In this document: piece by piece, positions 16,179 to 25,085 of the stretch
Position numbering within the stretch: position 1 is the first letter of the stretch
Layout of the letters: each line of letters opens with the position of its first letter
Assembly (NCBI RefSeq): GCF_018622995.1
Contig: NZ_CP076022.1
Span: 124,001 to 188,000 of the forward strand
Direction of reading: 5' to 3'
Length of the DNA stretch: 64,000 bases
Source of the DNA: Arthrobacter jiangjiafuii
Lineage (GTDB): Bacteria > Actinomycetota > Actinomycetes > Actinomycetales > Micrococcaceae
The notes under the pieces: model-generated
Told to the model about the DNA's origin: nothing
Database searches by the model: none
The model's input: the letters and a program-made list of their open reading frames with translations, nothing else
Made by a program: the position numbers and the translations under genes

Positions 16179-18250
16179 CAGTCCTCCTGTGCCTGGACCA
16201 CGGTAATGGCCACGGTGTTGACGATGTCCTCTACGGTGCAGCCGCGGGAAAGGTCGTTGACCGGTTTCCGCAGCCCCTGCAGGATGGGTCCCACTGCCAC
16301 GGCGCCGGCCGACTGCTGGACGGCCTTGTAAGTGTTGTTGCCGGTATTCAGGTCCGGAAAGATGAACACGGTGGCCTGCCCGGCCACGGTGGAGCCTGGC
16401 AGCTTCGAGGCCGCGGTGCTCGCGTCCACTGCGGCGTCGTATTGGATGGGACCCTCCACGGGTAGATCCGGGCGCCGCGTGCGGACCATTTCGGTGGCCT
16501 CGCGGACCATTTCCACCGATTCGCCATGGCTGGACACGCCGGTGGAATAGGACAGCATGGCTACCCGTGGGGTTACGCCGAAGCGGGCTGCCGTTTCCGC
16601 CGAAGCCAGGGCAATGTCGGCCAGCTGCCCGGCGTCCGGGTCCGGGTTCACGGCGCAGTCCCCGTAGACCAGCACCCGGTCCTGCAGCAGCATGAGGAAG
16701 ACCGAGGAGACGATTTCCACCCCCTCCTTGGTGCGGATGAACTCCAGCGCCGGGCGGATCGTGTTGGCCGTGGTGTGGGCGGCTCCCGAGACCATTCCGT
16801 CCACCCGGCCCAGGTGCACCATCATGGTCCCGAAATATGCCCCGTGCAGCATACGTTCCCGGGCGTCGTCCAGGGTGACGCCCTTCTTCGCCCGCAGCGC
16901 GGCGTATTCCCGCGCGAAGTCGTCGCGCAGCCCGCTGGTCGCCGGATTGATGAGGGAGATGCCGCTGAGGTCAATACCTTCACTGGCGGCCAATTCCCGG
17001 ACCTGTCCTTCGGGCCCAAGCAGCGTCAGCGCGCAGACATCGCGGCGGCGCAGGATTTCGGCGGCGCGCAGCACCCGCGGGTCCAGTCCCTCGGGCAGGA
17101 CGATGTGCTTGCGCTGGGCCCGGGCGCGGACGATCAGCTCGTTCAGGAAGCGCAGCGGAGTGGTCTTTTCCGGCCGCGGCAGTTCCAGCCGCTCCAGCAG
17201 CTCGTCCTCGTCGACATGGCGCGTCCACACCCCCAGGGCCGCTGCGACCTTCCGCCGCTGCCCGGAGGAAATCTCGCCCCGCACCCGGCTGACCTGCCGA
17301 GCGGCCGTATAGGTGTCGACGTCGACGGCGAACACCGGGAACGGCGCCTGCGACAACAGCGCCAGGATGCCCGGATCAATCGGCAGGCCGCCGGTCAGGA
17401 CCATGCCGCTGGGTACGGGAAATTCGGCCGATACGGCGGACGCGAGGGCAGCGACCATCACATCGGCGCGGTCGCTGGGGGCGATCACGAGGTTGCCGTG
17501 GTTCAGCTGCGAAATGAAATTACCCACCGTCATCGCCGCAACCTTGATCCCGACGACGTCGCGCTCCAGCGAGGCGCTGCCGGCAATCTGGCGGGCGTCC
17601 AGGGCCTTGGCCACCTCCGACATGGATGGCTGGGAGATTTCGCTCTGTTCGGGCATCACGTACACAGGCCTGCCGGAGGCCCCGGGGCGGACGGCGGCCC
17701 GCACGTCGTCGACGTCGTCCGGCTCGGCGCGGTTGACCATCATTGCCAGCAGGTCGCACCGTGCGGCGCCCAGTTCGCGGCGGGCCAGGTCAACGGCGTC
17801 GGCAGTGTCCGCCACCGACATCTCACGGGCGTTGACCACTGCAACCACCACGGCGCCCAGGTCGTTGGCCAACCGGGCGTTCAGGTCGAACTCCAGTGCG
17901 ACGTCGTGCCCGGAAAGGTCGGTGCCCTCGATGATGACCACATCGCAATGGGCGGCCACCTCGTTGTAGATGGCCATGCACCGGGTGTCGACCTCACCGC
18001 GTTCGCCGGCGACCAACAGGGCGCGGAGTTCGCGGCGGGTCAGGCCGCCCCGGCTTGTCTGCGCGGTGAGGTTGAACTTGCGCTGCATCAGCCGCACCAT
18101 GGGATCCTGTGCCGGCTCGGCGCCTTCCACGATCGGCCGGAAGAACCCCACCCGGTCCGCATGGCGCAGCAGCATGTCCGCCAGTCCGAGGGTGACAAGG
18201 GACTTGCCTGACCCCGGTGTCATGGCGCTGATATAGATTCCGCGGGCCAT
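16178..18250 (-). CDS. pta: Phosphate acetyltransferase (long form)
   Basis: The enzyme converts acetyl-CoA and phosphate to acetyl phosphate. Its 690 residues comprise an N-terminal P-loop domain (MTPGSGKSLVTLG, BioD/CobQ-like), a central DRTGG-type domain (about 215-320) and a C-terminal acetyl/butyryl transferase domain with 'VSGAAHTTANTIRPAL' and 'MLSYSTGVSS'. I start it at 18250 because the family begins MxxxIYIS; an upstream in-frame ATG at 18337 adds a non-conserved segment. No good Shine-Dalgarno is seen. It forms an operon with ackA. Confidence 0.95.
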   Translation of the reverse strand: MARGIYISAMTPGSGKSLVTLGLADMLLRHADRVGFFRPIVEGAEPAQDPMVRLMQRKFNLTAQTSRGGLTRRELRALLVAGERGEVDTRCMAIYNEVAAHCDVVIIEGTDLSGHDVALEFDLNARLANDLGAVVVAVVNAREMSVADTADAVDLARRELGAARCDLLAMMVNRAEPDDVDDVRAAVRPGASGRPVYVMPEQSEISQPSMSEVAKALDARQIAGSASLERDVVGIKVAAMTVGNFISQLNHGNLVIAPSDRADVMVAALASAVSAEFPVPSGMVLTGGLPIDPGILALLSQAPFPVFAVDVDTYTAARQVSRVRGEISSGQRRKVAAALGVWTRHVDEDELLERLELPRPEKTTPLRFLNELIVRARAQRKHIVLPEGLDPRVLRAAEILRRRDVCALTLLGPEGQVRELAASEGIDLSGISLINPATSGLRDDFAREYAALRAKKGVTLDDARERMLHGAYFGTMMVHLGRVDGMVSGAAHTTANTIRPALEFIRTKEGVEIVSSVFLMLLQDRVLVYGDCAVNPDPDAGQLADIALASAETAARFGVTPRVAMLSYSTGVSSHGESVEMVREATEMVRTRRPDLPVEGPIQYDAAVDASTAASKLPGSTVAGQATVFIFPDLNTGNNTYKAVQQSAGAVAVGPILQGLRKPVNDLSRGCTVEDIVNTVAITVVQAQED

Positions 18251-18470
18251 GTGGTGTCCGATCTCTGGGCGATTGGCAGGAGTAACGCCGGAACTTGTGC
18301 ACAGGCTGTGGGCAAGAACACAGATACATCCTCCCAAACCGGTTGATCACTGGCTAGCATTCAAGCGGCGGGAGGATATCTGCCGCGGTGGTCCGGGCCA
18401 CAGCGGGCTGCAACGTCTCACATACTGGGATTAAGCTGGAGGGGAAGGGTGCAGGGCTTGGAGCCCGACC

Positions 18471-18476
18471 TAGGAT
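18471..18476 (+). promoter_or_regulatory. Probable -10 box of the permease gene
   Basis: TAGGAT lies 41 nt before the GTG start of the permease. I see no convincing -35 box. Confidence 0.35.
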
Positions 18477-18517
18477 TGACCGGTTAGTTTTGATGTTTTC
18501 CGAACACGAGGACCACC

Positions 18518-20065
18518 GTGAGTCTCTTCCGAACAAAGCCCATTGAGGATTCCCTTGCAGATGCCGACGAGCCGGGACGCCGGCTGAAACGGACGCTGAC
18601 AACCTGGGACCTCATGATCATGGGCGTCGCAGTTGCCGTCGGTGCCGGTATCTTCTCCGTGGGCGCAAATGCCGCAGCCAATTTCTCCGGCCCGGCCGTT
18701 ACCCTCTCCTTCGTCCTGGCCGCCATCACCTGCGCCCTGGCGATCATGTGTTACGCCGAGTTTGCCACCGCCATCCCGGTGGCCGGATCCGCCTACGTTT
18801 TCACCTACGCCACAATGGGTGAGCTGGTGGCCTGGATCATCGGCTGGAACCTGATCCTGGAACTCTTCACCGCAGCGGCCGTAATCGCCAAGTACTGGGG
18901 TATTTACCTCAGCGAGGTGTTCAGCCTGCTGGGCCTGGATGTACCGGCCACGGTGGATCTGGGTGTTGTGGACCTGACCTGGGGTCCGCTGCTGATCGTG
19001 GCGGTCTTCACCGTCCTGCTGGTCATGGGAACCAAGCTGTCCGCGCAGGTGGGCAACGTCTTCACCCTGATCAAGATCGGCGTCGTGCTGTTCGTGATCA
19101 TTGCCGGCTTCTTCTACGTGAAGGCCGAGAACTACATCCCCTTCATTCCGGACAGCGTTCCGACTGAGTCCCTGGGGACCGAGAGCGTGTTGCAGCAGTC
19201 GCTGTTCTCCTTCATGACCGGAGCCGCACCGGCCCAGTACGGCATGCTGGGCGTCTTCGCCGGTGCAGCCATCGTGTTCTTCGCCTTTATCGGATTCGAC
19301 GTCGTCGCCACCTCGGCCGAGGAAGTGAAGAACCCGGGCAAGACCCTGCCCCGCGGGATCTTCGCCGGTCTGGCCGTGGTGACCCTGCTGTACATCGGCG
19401 TCTCGCTGGCCCTGACCGGCATGGTTCCCTACACGGAACTCGCCGCCGTCGAAAGCCCGAACCTCGCCACAGCCTTCACCCTGGTGGGCAATCCCTGGGC
19501 GGCGCAGGTGATCGCCGTCGGCTCACTGATCGGCCTCACCACGGTGATCATGGTGCTCCTCATGGGCCTGGCCCGCGTGGTCCTGGCGATGAGCCGCGAC
19601 GGCCTGCTGCCGCGCGCACTTTCCCGCACCAGCGACAAGCACGCCACCCCCGCCCGGCTGCAGATCCTCTGCGGAACCCTGGTAGCACTGGTGGCCGGCT
19701 TCACGCAGGTGGATGTCCTGGAGGAAATGATCAACATCGGCACGCTTTCCGCCTTTGTGGTGGTCAGCGCCGGGGTCCTGGTCCTGCGCCGCAAGCGCCC
19801 GGACCTCAACCCTGCCTTCCGGGTGCCCTTCGGCCCGGTGCTGCCCGTGCTCTCGGCCTTGCTCTGCCTGTACCTGATGACCAACCTGGCCGTGGAGACC
19901 TGGATCTACTTCGCCGGCTGGCTGGTGGTGGGGTTCCTCATCTACTTTGCCTATGGACAGCGGAACTCCCGGCTGAACGAGAAGTTCAAGGACGTCCGAA
20001 TCGCCGAGCGGGTTGCCTACGCCGAGCGGATCGAGCGCGAGCGAAGCTCGGCGCCCGAAGCCTAG
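18518..20065 (+). CDS. APC-family amino-acid permease
   Basis: The 515-residue protein has about 12 membrane helices. The N-terminus matches cationic amino-acid permeases: LKRTLTTWDLMIMGVAVAVGAGIFSVGA, with helix 1 Gly-rich unwound motif GAGIF. 'CYAEFATAIPVAGSAYVFTYATMGELVAWIIGWNLILE' follows. Lysine/arginine or broad specificity is typical of this branch, but specificity is inferred. The start is GTG at 18518, with GAGGA 7-8 nt upstream. Confidence 0.88.
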   Translation: MSLFRTKPIEDSLADADEPGRRLKRTLTTWDLMIMGVAVAVGAGIFSVGANAAANFSGPAVTLSFVLAAITCALAIMCYAEFATAIPVAGSAYVFTYATMGELVAWIIGWNLILELFTAAAVIAKYWGIYLSEVFSLLGLDVPATVDLGVVDLTWGPLLIVAVFTVLLVMGTKLSAQVGNVFTLIKIGVVLFVIIAGFFYVKAENYIPFIPDSVPTESLGTESVLQQSLFSFMTGAAPAQYGMLGVFAGAAIVFFAFIGFDVVATSAEEVKNPGKTLPRGIFAGLAVVTLLYIGVSLALTGMVPYTELAAVESPNLATAFTLVGNPWAAQVIAVGSLIGLTTVIMVLLMGLARVVLAMSRDGLLPRALSRTSDKHATPARLQILCGTLVALVAGFTQVDVLEEMINIGTLSAFVVVSAGVLVLRRKRPDLNPAFRVPFGPVLPVLSALLCLYLMTNLAVETWIYFAGWLVVGFLIYFAYGQRNSRLNEKFKDVRIAERVAYAERIERERSSAPEA

Positions 20066-20120
20066 CGACCGGCCGCCGCCGCTGCCTCTGGATCAGGGGC
20101 AGCGGTGGCAGACTGGGACC

Positions 20121-20468
20121 ATGCTTGTTGCCTTCTCTGTAGCCCCGTCCGGCGTCGGTCCGGATTCTCCCGCAGGCCCCGAAGCGATGGATGCGTCGGT
20201 GCACGACGCCGTTGCTGCTGCCGTCAAGGTGGTCCGGGATTCCGGCCTGCCCAACCGCACCGACGCGATGTTCACCACCCTCGAAGGCGACTGGGACGAG
20301 GTGATGGATGTTGTCCGCCGGGCCACCGAAGCCGTGGGCCGCTACGGCAGCCGGGTGTCCCTGGTGCTGAAGGCCGACATCCGGCCGGGCCACACCGGTG
20401 AGCTCACCGGCAAGGTCCAGCGCCTCGAGGCCGCCCTGGAGCGGTCCGTGGATCAGGACGGGATGTAA
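20121..20468 (+). CDS. MTH1187-type thiamine-binding protein (DUF77)
   Basis: This 115-residue ferredoxin-like protein begins MLVAFSVAPSG and contains SGLPNRTDAMFTTLEGDWDEVMDVVRRA, the conserved MTH1187/YkoF-like core. Family members bind thiamine in the cytoplasm. No TPP riboswitch is present upstream. CAGACT ends 6 nt before the ATG and there is no Shine-Dalgarno, so the gene may be leaderless. Upstream in-frame codons back to 20013 look non-coding. Confidence 0.8.
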   Translation: MLVAFSVAPSGVGPDSPAGPEAMDASVHDAVAAAVKVVRDSGLPNRTDAMFTTLEGDWDEVMDVVRRATEAVGRYGSRVSLVLKADIRPGHTGELTGKVQRLEAALERSVDQDGM

Positions 20469-20475
20469 GGGCACT

Positions 20476-20481
20476 TAAACT
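20476..20481 (+). promoter_or_regulatory. -10 box before the leader ORF
   Basis: TAAACT ends 6 nt before the ATG at 20488, the spacing seen at other leaderless starts in this window. Confidence 0.4.
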
Positions 20482-20487
20482 GGAAGC

Positions 20488-20562
20488 ATGACCCCCACCA
20501 TCAGCCGGAGCCCGGCCGCCTGCAGTCCCCGGACCAACCGGACACCCCGGTTGGTTTCCTGA
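20488..20562 (+). CDS. Putative 24-residue leader peptide
   Basis: A short ORF (MTPTISRSPAAC... ending RLVS) starts 6 nt after a TAAACT -10 box. Its TGA overlaps the next gene's ATG as TGATG. Its 3' half contains a 9-bp hairpin, ACCAACCGG (20533-20541) pairing with CCGGTTGGT (20547-20555). This would make translation of the downstream gene depend on translation of the leader. The peptide has no run of a regulatory amino acid. It could be chance. Confidence 0.35.
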   Translation: MTPTISRSPAACSPRTNRTPRLVS

Positions 20563-21434
20563 TGGGCCGGCAGCGTCCAGGCAAGGGGCCGGCCGATGCC
20601 GGGGAAACCCCCGCTGCGGCCGGCTCCGGGCCGGTAGCCGGCACCTTCCCCATCGACACCGGAACCTGCGAGCTCATCCCGGACCAGTTCAATTCCAACG
20701 GCTGGATCCTCAAGGTCAACGGCGTACACAGCTCCCATATCGACCTGGCGGATCCCCGCCAGCTGGATTTTGAGTACATGCGCTGGATCGCCGCCCTCGT
20801 GGACACGCACTGGGAAGCCGACGCCAAGCTGCGGGCACTCCATCTGGGAGGCGCAGCGTGCTCCATGGCCCGGTATTTTGCCGCCGGGTATCCGAACGCC
20901 CGCCAGGTGGTCGTGGAGCTTGACGGCCGCCTCGCCGAACTGGTCCGAGCCTGGTTCGACCTGCCGCGGGCACCCCTGATGCGGCTGCGCGTCGGGGAGG
21001 CGCGGGAAGTGACGGAAACCCTGCACGACGACAGCCGGGATCTGGTGATCCGCGACGTTTTTGCCGGCGCCAAGACACCGCCGGCCCTCACGACCCTTGA
21101 ATTCACCGCCCAGGCAGCCCGGGTGCTCACGCCGGGCGGGCTGTACATCATGAACTGCGGTGACACGCCGGACCTGCGCGGTGCCCGCCGGGAAGCCGCC
21201 GCCGTCGCGGCCGTTTTTGCCCATACCGCCATCGTCGCGGATCCGGCGATGCTCAAGGGCCGGCGGTACGGGAATATGATCATCGCCGGCAGCGACCAGC
21301 CGTTCGCCCGGCATCCGTCCCTGCCGCGGACCCTTTTGGGCGGCGGCGTTCCGGCCCATCTCTGGGACGACGCGCAGGTCCGGGCGTTCGCCGCGGGCAC
21401 CAGTGCCCTGACCGACGCGCAGGCGGCCGCCTAG
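20562..21434 (+). CDS. Spermidine-synthase-like methyltransferase-fold protein
   Basis: The 290-residue Rossmann protein of the polyamine-aminopropyltransferase type has motif I LHLGGAACSMARYFAAGYP followed by an acidic strand end VVVELDGRLAE. 'VGEAREVTETLHDDSRDLVIRDVFAG' corresponds to the dcSAM/SAM-binding and catalytic Asp region. Actinobacteria carry many such stand-alone homologues that are not proven spermidine synthases. The ATG at 20562 overlaps a 24-codon leader ORF. A terminator follows. Confidence 0.75.
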   Translation: MGRQRPGKGPADAGETPAAAGSGPVAGTFPIDTGTCELIPDQFNSNGWILKVNGVHSSHIDLADPRQLDFEYMRWIAALVDTHWEADAKLRALHLGGAACSMARYFAAGYPNARQVVVELDGRLAELVRAWFDLPRAPLMRLRVGEAREVTETLHDDSRDLVIRDVFAGAKTPPALTTLEFTAQAARVLTPGGLYIMNCGDTPDLRGARREAAAVAAVFAHTAIVADPAMLKGRRYGNMIIAGSDQPFARHPSLPRTLLGGGVPAHLWDDAQVRAFAAGTSALTDAQAAA

Positions 21435-21462
21435 CTGAAGGCCGGCGTCAACCAGCCAATAA

Positions 21463-21504
21463 AAAAGGCCGTCCGGAGTACAGGTGCACTCCGGACGGCC
21501 TTTT
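21463..21504. terminator. Bidirectional terminator
   Basis: A 17-bp perfect stem (AAAAGGCCGTCCGGAGT) with an 8-nt loop lies between two converging genes, with A and T runs at its ends. Confidence 0.9.
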
Positions 21505-21520
21505 GCTGTGCCGGCGCGGC

Positions 21521-22951
21521 TTAGAGCCCGACGGCGGAAGAAATGGCGCCGACGGAGAAGAACAGCACAAAGGCTGCTGCGACAACGTACATCAGCGGGT
21601 GGACTTCCTTGCCCCGGCCCTGGAAGAGGCGGATCAGGGTGAAGGCGATGAAACCGGCGCCAAGGCCGTTCGCGATCGAGTAGGTGAACGGCATCAGCAC
21701 GATGGTCAGGAAGGCGGGAACCGCCAGTCCAATATCGCTCCAGTCGATCTTGCCGACCTGCGAAACCATCAGGTAACCCACCACTACCAGGGCCGGCGCA
21801 ACGGCCTCGAACGGCACCAGGTAGATCAGCGGGGTCAGGAACATGGCGACGATGAAGAGCAGGCCGGTGACTACCGAAGCCAGGCCGGTACGGGCGCCTT
21901 CGGCAATCCCGGAGCCGGACTCCACGAAGATCTGGTTGGAGGAGACGCCTGCCGCGCCGCCGGCCACTGCACCCGCGGCGTCAACCAGGAGCACGCGGTC
22001 CACGTTGGGGATGTTGCCGTCCTTGTCGATGGAACCGGCTTCCGTGGCCAGGCCCACCATGGTGCCCATGGCATCAAAGAAGATGCTGAGCAGGATCACG
22101 AAGGCCAGCAGGGAGGCTCCGACGACGCCGAGGGTCGAGAAGGAGCCGAAGACGCTCACCTGTCCCAGCAGGGACAGGTCCGGTGCTGCCCATTCCGGCA
22201 TGCTCGGGGTGACCAGGGACCAACCTGTGGCCACGCCTGCGCCCTGGGAACCGGGGGAGGCCAGCAGCTCGATGACCACTGCGAGGATGGTGGAGGCGAC
22301 AATGCCGATGAGGATGGCGCCCTTGACGTTGCGGGACATCAGCGCGATCGTCAGCAGCAGGCCGAACACGAAGACCAGAGTGGGCCAGCCCAGCAGTTGG
22401 CCGCCGTCACCAAGTTCCACGGGGACGGTGGTGCCCGCTGCATCCGGAATGCGGCGGACAAAGCCAGCGTTCACAAACCCCAGGAGGGCAATAAACATGC
22501 CGATGCCGACGACGATCGCAGTCTTGAGGCTGGCGGGAACAGCCTTGAAGACAGCGGTGCGGAATCCGGTCAGAACGAGGATGAACATGGTCACGCCCGA
22601 AAGCAGGACCAGACCCATGACGTCGGGCCAGGTCAGTCCGGGATTTGTCGCCACTGTGGCAGCGACGAAAGCGTTGACGCCGAGCCCGGTGGCCATCGCA
22701 AAGGGGTGTTTGGCCCAGGCACCCATGATGATGGTCAGCACGCCGGCAACCAGTGCGGTTGCTGCGGCTACGGCGGGACCGGCGAGGGAGTTGCCCATCG
22801 AGTCTTCGCCGCCAAGGATCAGCGGGTTCAGCACCACGATGTAGCTCATGGCGAAGAAGGTGGCCAGGCCACCCCGGACTTCGCGGGAAACGGACGAGCC
22901 CCTTTTGGAGATCTCAAAATACCGGTCCAGCTTTGAACCTTGTTTAAGCAT
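21521..22951 (-). CDS. NCS2-family purine/xanthine permease (AzgA-like)
   Basis: The 476 residues form about 12-14 membrane helices. MLKQGSKLDRYFEISKRGSSVSREVRGGLATFFAMSYI is the signature opening of AzgA-type hypoxanthine/guanine/adenine permeases. 'ATGLGVNAFVA' and 'VESGSGIAEGARTGLASVVTG' are the conserved substrate-site helices. It probably imports purine bases by proton symport. The ATG at 22951 is preferred because AGAGGAAG lies 5 nt upstream. Confidence 0.88.
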   Translation of the reverse strand: MLKQGSKLDRYFEISKRGSSVSREVRGGLATFFAMSYIVVLNPLILGGEDSMGNSLAGPAVAAATALVAGVLTIIMGAWAKHPFAMATGLGVNAFVAATVATNPGLTWPDVMGLVLLSGVTMFILVLTGFRTAVFKAVPASLKTAIVVGIGMFIALLGFVNAGFVRRIPDAAGTTVPVELGDGGQLLGWPTLVFVFGLLLTIALMSRNVKGAILIGIVASTILAVVIELLASPGSQGAGVATGWSLVTPSMPEWAAPDLSLLGQVSVFGSFSTLGVVGASLLAFVILLSIFFDAMGTMVGLATEAGSIDKDGNIPNVDRVLLVDAAGAVAGGAAGVSSNQIFVESGSGIAEGARTGLASVVTGLLFIVAMFLTPLIYLVPFEAVAPALVVVGYLMVSQVGKIDWSDIGLAVPAFLTIVLMPFTYSIANGLGAGFIAFTLIRLFQGRGKEVHPLMYVVAAAFVLFFSVGAISSAVGL

Positions 22952-23086
22952 GACGCTTCCTCTGAATGGGTGTCGGCTTTGGAGGGGAATCCCGCTTTTC
23001 GATCTTATCGCGCCGCGTTGTCGCGGCATGGCGGCTCACGTCTATGTGAAGCACGTCGAGCGATGTGAGATTCGTCGCCGGCGCTG

Positions 23087-23132
23087 CCGCCCGACGCCGC
23101 CGCCGGGCGCCGGCGTCGCCGCCGTCGGGCGG
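23087..23132. repeat. GC-rich inverted repeat
   Basis: CCGCCCGACG and CGTCGGGCGG flank a core that itself contains GCCGGCG-type palindromes. It lies between the permease promoter region and the end of the flavoprotein-like gene and may be that gene's terminator. Confidence 0.4.
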
Positions 23133-23144
23133 TCCCTGATGCCG

Positions 23145-23780
23145 CTACGCGGTAAAGGTGCGCAGCCGGGGACTCGAAAGATGAGCGGCGTTCCGGGCGG
23201 AGATGTCCTGCGCGGCCCGCTTGGCCTGGCGGACCAGTTCGCGGGTGGGAGCGCTGATGGCCTCGCCGGCCCCGACCAGGTACAGACCGGCGCCGCGCAG
23301 CGCGGAGCGGGGCTGCGGTGCGGAGGCAAAGCCGAGGGAACGGATCAGCCTGGCCAGCTGGGGTTGCCCGCAACCGGTCAGCACCACGGTATCGGCCAGC
23401 AGGACGCCCTCCTTGGTGTTGATGGCCCATTTCAGGCCGCGGGATACCGGGGCCGGAATGCCGGTGCCTCGCATCAGGTCCAGGCCGCGTGCGGCAGTGC
23501 CGCGGCGGATATCCAGTTCGTGCCCTGCCGCGTAGCCGCGCAGCAGCCGCAGCAGTTCGGTGCGCTCCGGCAGGCTGCCCGGATCCGGCGCCGGCTGCAG
23601 GGATGATGCGCCGTCGCACTCCAGTCCGTTCAGGACAACGGATTCCACGCCCTGGCGGCTCAGTTCGCTGGCTACCGCCAGTCCCGTCAGCCCGCATCCG
23701 ATGATGACCGCGGCGGTCACCTCGGTGTGGGCGTCCGCCTGCTGGCCGCGGGCACGTCGGTTCGTTGGTGATCTACGCAC
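23145..23780 (-). CDS. Compact NAD(P)/FAD-binding oxidoreductase-like protein
   Basis: The 211 residues contain a dinucleotide-binding beta-alpha-beta (VIIGCGLTGLAVASELSRQG) and, later, TVVLTGCGQPQLARLIRSLGF and GAGLYLVGAGEAISAP. These resemble the second and closing FAD motifs of flavin oxidoreductases. It is much shorter than usual family members (350 or more), so it may be a minimal or degenerate flavoprotein. The GTG at 23780 is uncertain, and a GTG at 23720 would begin two codons before the Rossmann strand. The substrate is unknown. Confidence 0.5.
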   Translation of the reverse strand: MRRSPTNRRARGQQADAHTEVTAAVIIGCGLTGLAVASELSRQGVESVVLNGLECDGASSLQPAPDPGSLPERTELLRLLRGYAAGHELDIRRGTAARGLDLMRGTGIPAPVSRGLKWAINTKEGVLLADTVVLTGCGQPQLARLIRSLGFASAPQPRSALRGAGLYLVGAGEAISAPTRELVRQAKRAAQDISARNAAHLSSPRLRTFTA

Positions 23781-23978
23781 AGCGTTGTCTCAGCACGGCG
23801 GCAACCCCCTGGGGTGGGTGAACCACGCGGCTTCCGGCGCCTCTTCCGGAGTCCGCGGCCCGTCCCGGACGGGACGGCTTGAGGGAACGATTGTCCGCAG
23901 ACTATCTGCCTTTGCGCTCCCACGACAGCTCCGTTTTCGGAGTGTCGGAAGACCGGCTGCTGCGGGCTGCGGGCAGGG

Positions 23979-23984
23979 TAGGCT
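23979..23984 (+). promoter_or_regulatory. Possible -10 box of the universal stress gene
   Basis: TAGGCT lies 77 nt before the GTG start. The rest of the 281-bp gap from 23781 shows no gene or clear structure. Confidence 0.3.
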
Positions 23985-24061
23985 ACGGAAAGAAAGACCC
24001 GTCGGTGCCATCACCGCAGACGCCCGGCGGCATAGACGTGGAGCGAGAGGGGCTCGGCACT

Positions 24062-25066
24062 GTGAGCGATTCAATCTGGAATGAAGACGGTGCGCTGGCG
24101 GGATCGCCGGGCATCGTTGTTGGGGTGGACGGCTCGGACCAGAGTATCTGCGCCCTTGTATGGGCGGCCAAGGAAGCCGAACGCCGCCGCGCCCCGCTGC
24201 ATGTGGTCACTGCTTACACGGTGCCCATCTTCGCTGCCTCCTCCATGGATGCCGGCTACACGACCATGGACGACGCGATTATCCGCGAGGGCGCTCAATC
24301 GGTGCTGAACAAGGCGCTGGAACGGATCAGCCAGTATCCGATCGAGGTCTATCCGCGGGTGGAAACCGGCGATGCCGCAGCGGTGCTGCTGGAGCTGTCC
24401 GAAGAGGCAGAGCTGATGGTGGTGGGCTCGCGTGGCCGCGGCGGATTCGTGGGACGCCTGCTCGGTTCGGTCTCCAGCGCGCTGCCCGCGCACGCCAAGT
24501 GCCCAACCGTGGTGGTCCCGCTGCGCACTGCCGGGCGGCTTCCCGAGGCAGGGGTCCGTCCGCCGGCCGGAGCGCCCACGGAACAGACTGTCGAGGACGT
24601 GGTGGTCGTGGGCGTCGACGGCTCGGAACAGGGGAGGGCCGCCTCCCTCGTGGCAGCCGAGCAGGCGCAGAGCCGCGGCCTGCCGCTGCAGATCCTGTGC
24701 GCCTTGCCGCCATTCAGCGGATCCCTGGCCTGGGTGCCCGCGCCCTTGGACCTCGAAGCGCTCCACGCGGAAATCTCGGACCAGCTGCGGGCCGGCCGGG
24801 TCTGGCTGCAAAGCCACTTTCCGGACCTGTCGATGTCCGTGCAGCTGATCGACGGTCCGCCCGCGGAAATCCTGATTGACCGCACCTCCTCGGTGGAGCT
24901 GCTGGTGCTGGGCACCCGGGGCAGGGGCGGCTTCGCCGGCATGCTGCTGGGCTCCACCAGTCAAAGCGTGCTGCACCATGCCCGGGGGCCGCTCATGGTG
25001 GTGCCGGACCACGAGGATCCGCGGCTGGACAACCGGGCAGACTTCGGTTCCCTGCCGGAGGAATAG
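24062..25066 (+). CDS. Tandem universal stress protein
   Basis: The 334 residues comprise two Usp domains (about 15-155 and 175-320). Both keep the ATP-binding signature: GSRGRGGFVGRLLGSVS in the first and GTRGRGGFAGMLLGSTS in the second, each after a GVDGS strand-turn. Such two-domain actinobacterial Usps bind ATP and respond to hypoxia or starvation; the role here is inferred. I choose the GTG at 24062 because GAGAGGGG lies upstream and the residues fit the family. Confidence 0.9.
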   Translation: MSDSIWNEDGALAGSPGIVVGVDGSDQSICALVWAAKEAERRRAPLHVVTAYTVPIFAASSMDAGYTTMDDAIIREGAQSVLNKALERISQYPIEVYPRVETGDAAAVLLELSEEAELMVVGSRGRGGFVGRLLGSVSSALPAHAKCPTVVVPLRTAGRLPEAGVRPPAGAPTEQTVEDVVVVGVDGSEQGRAASLVAAEQAQSRGLPLQILCALPPFSGSLAWVPAPLDLEALHAEISDQLRAGRVWLQSHFPDLSMSVQLIDGPPAEILIDRTSSVELLVLGTRGRGGFAGMLLGSTSQSVLHHARGPLMVVPDHEDPRLDNRADFGSLPEE

Positions 25067-25085
25067 CCGGGGTTACAGCGGCCGG

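Noticed and set aside
16526-18211. Plus-strand frame of about 560 codons opposite pta
   Set aside because: It is an antisense shadow of a conserved gene, with no motif or promoter.
21503-22936. Plus-strand frame of about 480 codons opposite the NCS2 permease
   Set aside because: It is a low-hydrophobicity, His/Gln/Asp-rich mirror of a membrane protein gene; the minus-strand reading has clear NCS2 motifs.
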